Source: Kalaharituber pfeilii
Lineage: Eukaryota > Ascomycota > Pezizomycetes > Pezizales > Pezizaceae
Direction: 5' to 3'
DNA: 64,000 nucleotides
NCBI GenBank assembly: GCA_015179045.1
Contig: WHUZ01000030.1
Span: 496,001-560,000, forward strand
The first letter of the stretch is position 1. Each line of letters opens with the position of its first letter. Of this stretch, positions 43,998-55,011 are shown piece by piece. The notes under the pieces were generated by a model. The model was not told the DNA's origin, ran no database searches, and worked only from the letters and a program-made list of their open reading frames with translations. The translations under genes and the position numbers were made by a program.

Positions 43998-46900
43998 CTA
44001 CACTGCAGTTATCCGCCGTCGTATCCTCACCCCAAACAACTCCACATCCATCTTCCGGATTCGTAGCTTATCCACTTCCATCTCCTTTGGAGGCTCGGTA
44101 TGCAGCCGGCAAGGCGGCAGGAGCGTTTCATCGACCAGCAGAGCAGACGGTGCGAACACGATCGCCTCCCCAACCTTCAAGCTTATAATTCTGTCAAATA
44201 GGTCCGTGGCATCCGTGCTGCTGCTGCTGCGAATTGACAGGCGCTTGCGCAAGATCTCGAACCACTCAGATGAGTACAAGCGGTGGATAATGATCACCGA
44301 GACAAGGCCCATGAGCTCCTGCAACACGGGCTCCTGGGTTGCGATGATGATGCGCACGCCAAAGTGCCACTGCCGCCGGATGATGGAGAGCAGCTGGTCC
44401 GCGAGTGAGCGCCCCGGCGGCGTGGCCGTCATGTACTGGTGAGCCTCGTCAACCGCGATAATCTTTGCGACGTCAGGGGATTTGCGCAGGTAAAGCTCGA
44501 TGCAGATGCGGAAGAGCACGCAGGCCGCGCCAGCGTCGACGAAAGGGCACGAAAGGTCGACGATGGCGAGGTCCCCTGGGCGGCCGTTGAACTGGCCGTC
44601 AGAGTCAGTGCTCTCATGGTCGAGGAAGGTTTCGAGGAGGTCGAGGCGCTGCTTGACCACACCAGGTTGGGTCATCATGAGGTTGAGCTTGCCTAGGCGC
44701 GTGGTGAACTCGATGTAGTCAAAGTTCGCGCTGGAGAGGGCCATGTCACGGAGCAACTTGGTAACTTCGACCATGTACAGGTCCGCGGACTCGGTGACCG
44801 GCATGAGGTTGCGCATATCGGAGAAGGAGAGGTCTCGTGCACGGATCTTCAAGGGGTAGACTCTCACGTGGGGGATGTGGGAATAGGCTGTTAACAGATT
44901 GTGGTAGTTGCTCGGGGAGACCAGGACAGTGACGGAAAGGGCACCGTCGATAGCAGCCGGGAGGCCCGCGGAGCTGGGCGGATTGGGGCTGGCGAGGAAC
45001 GCGGCTTCGCATGGGCGGAAAGCGGTTTTGGAGTTGTATTCGCCAAAGTGGAGAACGAGGCCTGACCCAGGCTTCTGGAGGACGCCGAGACGGCGTGAAG
45101 GGATGAGGTAGCTTTCTGGGGGGTTCATCAGCACATTGGTGTCTGAGGGTTGAGCAGAACACTTACCCAGCATGGTCAACAGCGTGTGGGATTTCCCGCT
45201 GCCGTGCAGGCCGCACACGAAAAACGAAGCCGGGACATGGGTATTGAGGAAGATCCTATTGTCCAGCAGAGCTGAGTTGAGCACGCTGCCGACAAGCGAG
45301 TACTGTGGGATGTGCTCCCTGGCCGTAGCACCATCCTTACCGGCGAACACACATGGACTGAACAGCACTGAGCTCTTGATCTGGTTATCGGATAACCTGT
45401 GGTTGTCACGCTCAGTGGGGTCGACGTTGTCAGGGCCCTCGAGGCCCAACAGCTCCATCTGGTCGTCGAGGGTTGGCGGACTGGTGGCGACGCCGATATC
45501 GAATGCGTACACCGGATCATCCCAGAAGGGGGTAGATCCCGGGGAGTTCGAGGTAGCGCGGATCGAGGTAGAGGGTATCAAGGTAGCGGGTATTGGGGTA
45601 ACAGGTATCGAGGTAGAGAGGATGGAGCTAGCTGGGATCGGGGTTGCGGGTTCCGCGGTAGCGGGTGCCGGGGTAGCGGGTGCCGGGGTAGCGGGTGCCG
45701 GGGTAGCGGAGATCAAGGTAGCGGAGATCGAGGTAGCGGAAATCGCGGTGGGGACGTCTTTTCTTTTTATTCCTTCATTAATCGCATGCCGCCCGGTGGG
45801 GACGTCGGCACCGGACGTGTCCACTGGACAATGCCAGGGGGTAAGGGCGGGCGGGATGGAGGAAGCGGGGATGGAGGTAGCGGGGATCGAGGTAGCGGAA
45901 ATCGCGGTGGGGACGTCGGTGTCCACTGGACAATGCCAGGGGGTAAGGCCGGGTGGGATGGAGGAAGCGGGGATGGAGGTAGCGGGGATCGAGGTAGCGG
46001 AGATTGAGGTCGGGACGTCGACATCGAATGTGTCCACCGGATCATCCCAGAGGGGGATAAAACCGACGGGGATCGAGGTAGGCATGCCGATATCGATCGT
46101 GTCCGCCGGATCATCCCAGATGGGGTTAAAGGCGGACGGGATCGAGGGCGCAGGGATCGAGGTAGCAGCGACCGAGTTAGTGGGAATCGGGGTAACGGGG
46201 CTATGCGGCCGGTCTGGTAACTCGCGGATATGCTGCCAGCCGGGTAATTCGAATATCCCAGGGAGCGTGACTGGCAGGGATGCGAGAAGCAGCTCATGAA
46301 CTTCAAAATGGGAATATTGTGAAGCTATGCGAAGAGCTGTCCTTCCCAGTATGTCCTTAATGTCAATATCTGCCTCCGCTGTAAGAAGCTGCTTTACAAT
46401 GTTGACTTGCCCATACTCTGAAGCTGCGTGAAGAGCTGTTCTTCCCAATGTGTCCTCTTTGTTAATTTCTGCCCCTGCGCTAACAAGCTGCTTCACAACC
46501 TCAACCTGGCCACTTGCTGAAGCTATGTGTAGGGGTGTTCTTCGCCAAGCATCGGTGTGATCCACGTCTGCTCCAGATACGAGAAGCTGCTTCACAACCT
46601 CCAACTGGCCACTTGCTGAAGCTATGTGTAGGGGTGAACATTGCGCCGCTCCAGATGCGAGAAGCTGCTCTATAATGTCAACATCTCCATACTCTGAAGC
46701 TATGTGAAGAGCTGTCCTTCCCAATGCGTCGTCTTTGTTAATTTCTGCCCCTGCGGTAATAAGCTGCTTCACAACCTCAACCTGGCCACTTGCTGAAGCT
46801 ATGTGCAGGGGTGTTCGATGACAATTATCGGTGTGATCCACGCCTGCTCCAGATACAAGAAGTTGCTTCACAACCTCAACCTGGCCACTTGCTGAAGCTA

Positions 46901-49900
46901 TGTGCAGGGGTGTTCGTTGCCAATTATCGGTGTGATCCACGCCTGCTCCAGATACAAGAAGCTGCTTCACAACCTCAACCTGGCCACTTGCTGAAGCTAT
47001 GTGTAGGGGTGTTTTTTGCCGATTATCGGTGTGATCCCCGTCTGCTCCAGATACGAGAAGCTGCTTCACAACCTCAACCTGGCCACTTGCTGAAGCTATG
47101 TGTAGGGCTGATTGTTGCTGATTATCCTCTTTTTCCAATGCCGCTCCAGATGCGAGAAGCTGCTTTATAATGTCAACATGCCCGTACTCTGAAGCTATGT
47201 GAAGAGCTGTCCTTCCCAATGCGTCGCCTTTGTTAATTTCTGCCCCTGCGGTAACAAGCTGCTTCACAACCTCAACCTGGCCACTTGCTGAAGCTATGTG
47301 TAGGGGTGATTGTTGCTGATGATCCTCTTTTTCCAATGCCGCTCCAGATGCGAGAAGCTGCTTTATAATGTCAACATGCCCGTACTCTGAAGCTATGTGA
47401 AGAGCTGTCCTTCCCGATGTATCCTCTCTGTTGACCGCTGCCCCTCCTCTAAGAAGCTGCTCGACGACTTCAACATAACCACCTTTTGAAGCAACGTGAA
47501 GGGGTAAATATAGAACCCTCCAACCATTATCCTGCCTTACTTCTTCCGAATCTACGACAAAAAGCTGTTTCGCAAGCTTATCCCGGTCTATTGTTAAACT
47601 CCCATCAGGAATGGAAGACCTCTCCAAAATATCTGCTCTTGCTCCTAAAAGCTGCTTCAGAACTTTAGCACGGCCTCTTTCCGCAGCCGTGTATAGGACT
47701 CTGTTCCCTGCTATGCCGAGGAGGCTGACTGCCCCTCCTGCTTGCAGGAGGTACTTTACAACTTCTAGATGACCTTCAGCTGAAGCCGCGTGAAGGACTC
47801 TCATCCCATTCGAATTGACTTGGTTGACATCCGCTCCTGATGCTAGCAGCATCTTTATAACCTGGATATGGCACCTTGCGACAGCCACGTGAAGAGCTGT
47901 ATTTGCATCTACACAAGCTATGTTGGCGTCTGCGCCTGCCATTAGAAGTTGCTCTACAATCTCCCCATGACCTCCCGCAGAGGCCATGTAAAGTGCTGTA
48001 TTCCCATCCTTAGAAGCTAAATTGACAGTCGCCCCTGCTCCCAGAAGCAGTTTTACAACATCCGCATGGCCTCTGGCTGCCGCGAGGTGAAGAGCCGTCT
48101 GTCTATCCATGTTGACTGAGTTGACATCCGCTCCAACTCTTAAAAGCTGCCCTATTACCTTGGAATGACCGGCTCCAGCAGCTGCATGCAGCGCCTCCAA
48201 CAAAAGTTCTCCTGGGATCCTGCTAAACGTTTGCAGGTACGGGAAATCGCTCAAGGATGTCAGAAGCAGCTTTACAACCTCTGCGTACCCATTCTGTGAA
48301 GCTTTCAGGAGTGATGGAGCGCCTGGGCTCTCTTTAACTTTAGCTCCCTGTTCCAGCAGGAATTTAACGACCTCGGTCTGGCCATTGTGTGAAGCTTTTG
48401 TCAATAGAGAATCTCCCTGTGAATTGCGTATGGCATTGATGTCATTGCCCGGTGTTAGCAGCTTTTTTACGATTTCAACTAGACCACTTTCTGCAGCTGC
48501 GAAGAGTGTGACAGCCGCAAGATAGTCCCTCATTCCCGGCCACCCTGAAACAGTCACCTCGATGGAATTATCTTCGATAAGATGGATAGCTGTGTTCAGA
48601 AATCGCTTTAAAATCTTTACGTGTCCATTTAGGCGTACACAGGCTAACCCTTCCGCAAAGGTGTCACCCAGGCTCTTAGTTGTATAAAAGACTTGGTATC
48701 GATCTAGTAGATATCGAACAAGCCCAATGAGTGTCTCCTTATCAATGCCAGCAGCCTCTAGAAGTAAGAACGTCAATTCCTGCTGTAAGAACGTCAATTC
48801 TGGTGCAGCTCCAGCTGCTATGACCTCAAGAAGTCTCTCGAAAATGGATAGGCTGCCACCGGTAAATGCGGAATAAAGAGCCCTGTGCAGATACTCTGGG
48901 CCATGTGTAAGTTCGAGCTTTGCGCCAGCTTGTAAGATGTGTTCAACCGCCGTTATGTGGCCGCCAGTTGCAGCAGCCATGAGAGCCGTTTCGTGTTCTC
49001 CAGTGGTGCTCAAGTAATATTCAGAGTCCAGCGGTAATCCTTCGGCTACGTAAAGATCGACGAGATAAGGCAGTCCCAAAGCGGCTGAGACCAATAAAGG
49101 AACCTCAGAAACGTTACTTTCGTACTTTGTGCCAGCTGAGGCCCGGGTAAGAAATGCGTCCACATACTGAAGTGGGGAGATGTTCTTAGTAACCGTACAT
49201 TCGTGAAATATGAGCTGAATTAGTGGCTCATGCGAATTCTGAACTGCCCAGGTAAAGCGCTCGTGATCGTGGTCCTCCGCCAGTGATGCTTGATCGGACT
49301 GCCAAGGTAGCCTGACTATGTTCTGGGTATTGAGAACCAGGTTCTTAAACCACCTCCAATATGGTTCCTTATCGAAAGTAGCAGCACATAGGATAGGTAA
49401 TGTCTCACAATGATTAAGCCAGTTCTCCATAATATAGTCAAATAGTGTGGATTTGGGTACACTTGTGTTTGTCTCCCCCGGTGCAGAATTCGAAGCAGGA
49501 CTAAACAATTTTAAATTGGCCTTGTTTAGACAATGCTGTTTAGAGGGCTGTTCGCGGACAAAACGGGAGGCAGTCAGTACTAAATTTGACCGTAGTTCTG
49601 GTGGAATCCAATAGGATACAGGCAGAGAGATTATTGATTGCTTTGGTTTTGATAATTTAGTTGCTCGCTCGAGTTGAGTTTGCAGATCCTGAAAGTGTAA
49701 ATACTGTAGGCATCTTGTTGCTATGTGTAGTTCGGTAATGTTTCGGTCAATGTGAAACTCCTTAAGCTGTCCCTGCAATTCAAATCTCTCCAGAAAGATT
49801 GCAACACTTGAATGTATGAAGCGGACAGGCGAAGATTCACAAACCGGCTCGTCCACCACTAAAAGGTTTCCACAGGCCCCAATGATATTCTCTAGGCTGG

Positions 49901-51080
49901 TTGGAATGCGATTTAGGCCTTCAGTTCGTGTAGTATCATCACCTTTGATAACTACTGCCTCCGTGAGCTCCTTGAGAGATAACTGTCTCCTTGCTGCAAT
50001 GAGCCACTGGAACGCCTGAACTGCAACATCCTTGTTACGTTTCTTGTTAATGCGTTCCAGTATCCGTATATATGTCTTGTCCAGATCGCTAGGCAAAGAC
50101 TCTAGTGTCGCTCGTATCTCTTCATCGTTGAGTTGCTCACAAATATCAAGTATTTGTAACGTAACCCATAGGAACCTAAGTTAAAACAGTCAGTGTTGTA
50201 CCATAAAATGTATGAACACAGAGCTTTTCGTTTTGTTAATTCAGTTCTCCTATACAGTGCCACTGGGCCAGGGCGACATACATAAGTTGGTATAGGGAAG
50301 GCAATTGAAGTAAATCGTACACTCACATTCCTTCAACACCAACCATTAATGCTTGCTTGATTTCTTGAATCATTTCTGGGTCCTGGACTCGTAATCTCCC
50401 GTCATCATAGCGTTGCTTCAATGATAGATCAATATATCCCTCTATTTCTGGACGAGATCCGATGTCATCAAGTGATATTGAGAAGCTAGGGGTGATATTT
50501 CTTGCTAAGTAAACGTCTTTGCGGCTCGAAAGGTAAATTTTGACACGCCGTGGCATGTTCAACAATTTGTTTTTCAGCAGCAGTACCCGCGCTTGAAAGT
50601 CGCCGTCACATTCATCGACCCCATCGAGGATTATATAGGTATCATTGGGAATACCGAGACTGCGAATAAGAAGGTCTTGCCAAGCATCCGTTGAGGGGAT
50701 ATTGTTGTACTTGTCAAGGAAAGTTGCTAAATACTCCTCGAATTCCGCCGTACCATGAAAAACGAAGAGTACCTGCTTGATCAAGCTTCTTACAAGTTCC
50801 TCGAATTTGAGCGATCGCTGCTCATGAAAAGTGCAAAAGAAGTAGCTTATAAATGTTTTCCTAGGCCCACTAGTGGGTTGTTGGAAACAGGTATTCAGGA
50901 GATGCTTTACAACGGCGGTTGATAAAACTGATTTTCCTGACCCCGCTATAGTAGAGAATAGTTTCTCACGGAGTTAGTAACTTAACATTGCTTAAGCTGA
51001 CGAAGCTCACACATACGTATACCATAGCACCAGAGGAGCGAAGACTGGGGGCATTCAACCCAGTGTTTGTACTCGTCCAT
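43998..51080 (-). CDS. NACHT-ankyrin NLR fused to a HerA/FtsK-like ATPase
   Basis: Coding exons from the first in-frame ATG: 51080-51023, 50945-50327, 50175-43998 (introns 77 and 151 nt, frame kept; 2284 residues). NACHT: Walker A AGSGKSVL at about residue 20, Walker B IILDGVDECD at about 125-135. A winged-helix segment follows (SLPSDLDKTYIRIL, AFQWLIAARRQLSLKELTEA, about 248-360). About 22-24 ankyrin repeats span roughly 610-1520; a central block is nearly identical from unit to unit. A Ser/Thr/Pro/Ile linker (ATSIP repeats, WDDPxD motifs) follows, then a second P-loop ATPase with Walker A GLHGSGKSHT (about 1884), Walker B IIAVDEAH (about 2132) and ATQEP (about 2169), a HerA/FtsK/VirB4-like signature. 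Inferred role: STAND-type self/non-self or stress receptor. The original gene also had exons 51190-51023 (longer form), 51355-51302 and 51545-51428, and began at 59737, but a LINE now separates those upstream parts. Whether the truncated gene is expressed is unknown. Confidence 0.88.
45540..46270 (-). repeat. Coding minisatellite in the NLR linker
   Basis: Imperfect 15-bp units (plus strand GGGATCGAGGTAGCG and variants) encode repeated ATSIP/ATPAP pentapeptides. A larger ~100-bp duplication (starting at 45818 and 45920, GTGTCCACTGGACAATGCCA) encodes two WHCPVDT blocks. All unit lengths are multiples of three, so the frame is kept. Confidence 0.85.
45759..45793 (-). mobile_element. Micro-retroposon B inside NLR coding sequence, in frame
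   Basis: TTTTCTTTTTATTCCTTCAT, then TAATCGCATGCCGCC, is a short family-B tail with a degenerate poly(A). It is flanked by perfect CGGTGGGGACGTC duplications (45746-45758; 45794-45806). The net insertion is 48 bp, which adds 16 codons (GRHAINEGIKRKDVPT) without a stop to the linker of the NLR. Confidence 0.9.
46380..47500 (-). repeat. High-identity ankyrin repeat array
   Basis: 99-bp units encode PLHIASASGQVEVVKQLLVS and GRTALHIASEYGHVDIIKQL types with near-identical DNA. Differences concentrate at a few codons in the turn (HTDNRQK, HTDNWQR, HTDNCHR, HTDAWRR). One unit near 46.64 kb is shortened (ASGAAQCSPLHIA). Confidence 0.9.
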
Positions 51081-51545
51081 CTCATATAACCATTCCCCTG
51101 TACGTGGGTGACTGATATTTGAAATATCTAAGAATGTTTTCGTATGGTTGTAATTGGAAATCCGTCCCAGAAGATTTCGGCGTGCCTTAACTGTTTATGT
51201 TTAAAGCCGTATCTCGTCAGTTTGGCATGTTCAGTTAATGCGATCGGTGCACACAAATATAGGTAACTAACCCTTCTTCTCAGCCTCCTCTCTCTGCTTA
51301 CTATATAGTAGTTCACCAGTGTCCTTTGTTAATTTCTGTAATTGGTGTTCATTTCCTGGACCATGCAGGTGAGAAGTTTGATTTTTTCAAAAGATACTTG
51401 TGCTCCAGAACAGGGACCTCAACTCACTTCCTGTGGCTGCCTCCAACCTCCGCTTTGATACTCTACTCTCAGCCCATTCCTGTTCCAAGTCCTGCTTCAA
51501 AGTAGTATTGAACAGCACTTGTTGCTGTCTCACCCTTGTAGCTGC
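51023..51545 (-). other. Orphaned upstream exons of the NLR
   Basis: 51545-51428, 51355-51302 and 51190-51023 join in frame through introns of 72 and 111 nt (donors GTGAGT and GTAAGC; acceptors TCCAG and AACAG). They encode the helical linker before NACHT (RVRQQQVLFNTTLKQDLEQE, NEHQLQKLTKDTGELLY, NLLGRISNYNHTKTFLDIS, HPRTGEWLYE). The LINE target site is at 51545/51546. Upstream of it the frame stays open for over 20 codons in the LINE antisense strand but has no ATG. Confidence 0.8.
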
Positions 51546-52015
51546 GACACCGACAACAACTTTTCCAGGACGAGTGCTTGGTCGTAACTCCACGACCAGA
51601 CGCTCCCCGAGACCCAAATCACATCAAAGCGAAGCCCAGGACCGCCTGGCAAAGATTATCGACTTTGTTTGCAGAATATCGAACTTCTAAATCCCTTCCC
51701 CCACGAAACACGTTTTTACGACTTCGTGAGAGGAATTCTCATCCAAAACTATCGCGACCCGGGGGCCTTGCACCATTGGTGCCAACGCACCCGGATTCTA
51801 GGACAACACTCTCAAGAGGTGTGGGTACACGGCAGAAGATCGTTACCGCTTTCGGAAACCGGCAGGAGAGATCGGAGCGATCAACACAGCCACACGGGAG
51901 ACACGTCTCGTGAGAATCGGACCTATCAGGGACGACAGGGCCTCAGCCACGGACTGAGGCGCAGCAAGGGAATAGCGGAGGACGGGTAGAGAAAGTGTCG
52001 GGCTCAACGGGAGAA

Positions 52016-55011
52016 ATGTTGGCAGGTTTCGGGAAGAGGAAGGGGGGTCTTAAGGGGTACAAGGGAAAGGGCATCGGGATCTTTGGTCCGTGCCCGCCGG
52101 GACAATGGGGAAAGAGAAGCACGGCGATTCATGGGGAGAGGCAATACACCTTGGAGGAGGTGACGAGCTGGGAGGGAGAGGACTTTTTTAAGAGAAAGGG
52201 GGAGGCGGGAGAACCAGGAGAAGGGAGAACGGTGGGGGAATTGCTGGTCGAAGCATCCCAGAGGACAAACGCGTGGGAAGGAAAGAGGGTAGAAGAGGGG
52301 GAAGTTCTATCGTTGATGAATTTGATGGTAGAAGTGGAAAAGAAGATGATAGAAAAGGGGGAGGAGGTGATCACCTTCGGGAGCCAGGACTTGAGAGATC
52401 CGGAGAAGAGGAGGTTCATTAGGCACCTATTGACAGAGTGCTTGTTGGGAAAGGAACAAGACGAAGAAGAGTTGGACAGGGAACTCAAAGAGAGGGAGGT
52501 GGAAATGATACAGATGTGGGAGGAAAACGGTGAGGAATGCAGGGGAACGATCACGGTGAAGAATCTCAGCACGGGGGTGACGGCCCGAAGGGTCATCGAC
52601 ACACCGAGGAAGAAGAAAGGAAGGGGAGGGATGGTAAGGGAAGAGGGGTCGCCGTCAAGGAAGGGGAACATCAGTAAATGGGCCCCGAGCCTGGAAGAAG
52701 TGGGGGAAGGAAGGGAGGGAGTGAGCCCATATTGGGACGAAGAGTATGAGCCGAAAAGAAACTTGTTTGGGACACCGGCGCCGGAGAAGAGGGGGTTTCT
52801 GAGCTTGGGGACGATCGAGGATTCACAGCCAGAAGGAGTAACCCCGGAGCCGAGATTCGAGGTAGCGGCAACACAACAAGTGGCACCGGCAGTGCCAATA
52901 ATCCCGGTCGTGGACCTGACGGAGGTCACACAGACCCAGGAGGAGGGAGTAGAAGATACGCAGGCGGGGGAAACGGAGATGGGGGAAGGGGGGGAAGAGA
53001 TGCAAGAAGGGGAGGAGGGGGAGGAGGATGAAGAGATGGGAGATGAAGAGGAGATGAGCGTGGAGGAAGGATTGGTAGACGCGGCGATCATTTTCTTGAG
53101 AAGGGCCCAGATGTGGGAGGTCAACGAAAAGGAGAAGGGGAAGAGGGCGAGGGGGAAAGTCACGAAGAAGGTACGAAAGGCAGAGAATGGAGTAGCGAAA
53201 TTAATGGACGGCTGCCTAGGGTACACGTGGCAAGAGTTTATAAAGGAGGCGGGAGAACAGGATAGGAAGGGCAAGGGTCTGTGGGTGGCGGAGGAGCAGT
53301 TGACAGAGAATAAGGCAAAGGGGATGAGAATGTGGGCAGACGACGTACAGAAGAACGTCGACTCCGGAGAAGATAAGGGGATGGCGGAGAGAGTGAAAAG
53401 GTTGGAGGATATGGTCGTTAGCATCCACGCGCATATGGGACTGGCAACGACGGAGGAGAAGGACAGGGCGGAGAAAAAGAGACGGCAGGTAGAGAGAGAA
53501 AATAGGGAGAAGGAAATGGAGAGGGAAAGGCAAGCGGAGGCGAGGAAGATTAAGAAGAGGGCGGAGGAACAGAAGAAGGCGGAAGAGGAGGAGGAACGCA
53601 AGCAGAAGGCAGCGGTCGAGGCGCACAACACCTTAGACGCACAGCAGAAGATCAGGAAGAGAGAGCTTCTGATGGCCAGAGAGCTAGCGAGCAGGTTGGA
53701 GAGGGAAGCCATGGAAACGAGCAGGGAGGAGGACGAAAAGAAGGCAAGGGAGGCGAAAGAGGAAGCGGAGAGGATCGAGAGGGAGAATCGAGGTTTCCTC
53801 ACGGCAGAGGTGAAGCAGGAGGGGGAAGGATGGCAGGTGATCGGGGGGAAAAAGATGAAGAAAATGCAGATCACGTCCGAACACAAGGAGAGGGTCGTGG
53901 CAAAGGGGGAGGCGTGGGAGAAAGAAAAGGAGAGGGGATTGAAAGTGTTTGAGCAGGCGAGGAGGGATTGGGAATCAACCGAAAAGAAGCCCATGTTCCG
54001 AGTCAGGAGGCTCAACGTAAAAGGGGAGGTGAGCGTGATGGAGAGAGTATGGGAAGTGGAGGAGGTCCCCGCGGGGATGAGGAATGAGGAGGTGCTTAAG
54101 AAGTGTAATAGCATAATCAGGGCGGTGTACGGGGATACGGTGAGAGTGTGGGTGGAAAATAAAAAGGCGGTGAAATTAGTGGTAAAAGGAGTACCAGTGC
54201 AGAAGGGGGCTGTGACGGACGCAGAGATCACGGAAATTGTGAAGAAGGAGAACCCGGAGCTGAGAGCAGGCAACCGGGGGCCGCACAGATTTGCGTGGGC
54301 ACCGAACCCACAGACGGCGAGGTCGAGTTCGGTAACGTTCGAAGTGGCCGATGCAGAGGAAGCGGACAGATTGTGCAAGGAAAGGATAATGATTTTGGGG
54401 AAGCCGAGGTGGGTGCAGCTGTGGAATCCGAAGGGGAAACAGCAGCAAGGGAGAAGACCGGAGGTAATGCAGAACTGGAGAAGGGAGGAGACCTTACCAG
54501 AAGGAATAACGAGGTCACCACCCCCAGTGAATGCCCCGAAAGGACCGAAGGGGAAAGGGGGACAGGCATGGAGGGGAATCGGGGGGGAATGGGACAAACA
54601 CAGGGAGCACAGAGCCAGCAAGGGAGCGGAGGGATTATATGTCTGGTGTGTAAGAAGAAGGGGCATGTGGCGAAGGAATGCGGTGATGAGGAGGCGAAGA
54701 GAGCATTCCGGGCGGTCACAGAAAAGAGAAAAGGAACGGGAGAAGCAGGGAATGAAGGGGGGAAAAGAAAGAAAGTGGAGGAGGAGGAGGGGGGGATAGT
54801 GTTCAATGCAAAAAGTCAGAAAGAAGCGGAGGAGATAAGCGCGATCTTGCGGAAGGCAGGAACGAAGGCTAAAGGAAAGGACAGGGAGAGGAGCTGGGAT
54901 GAGGAGGCAGAGGAGATGCAAGGGGTGAAGAAGGACGTGGAGGGTATCGAAGATTCCGACTGGGCACCCACCCGGGACGAGAGGACTGAAGCCCCGAAAT
55001 CCACATGGTAG
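52016..55011 (+). pseudogene. LINE ORF1 (gag-like, CCHC zinc knuckle), frameshifted
   Basis: The first ATG is at 52016 and the frame is open to a stop at 54797-54799. The nucleic-acid-binding knuckle CLVCKKKGHVAKEC (CX2CX4HX4C) and the rest of the protein lie in another frame, which ends at TAG 55009-55011. A one-base shift between about 54.45 and 54.63 kb, possibly at the G7 run near 54586, separates them. The N-terminal half is Glu/Lys/Arg-rich with a long predicted coiled coil (about 53.4-53.9 kb). The product binds LINE RNA to form the RNP by analogy with the family. The stop overlaps the ORF2 start (ATGGTAG), which suggests termination-reinitiation. Confidence 0.85.

Noticed and set aside
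45172..46299. 375-codon plus-strand frame
   Set aside because: Antisense shadow of the minisatellite linker of the NLR gene; Gly/Ile/Glu repeats only.
51546..51620. New start codon for the NLR inside the LINE
   Set aside because: The antisense frame is open but its first usable-looking codon at 51617 is TTG, not ATG, and a stop lies a few codons upstream. The first in-frame ATG is at 51080.
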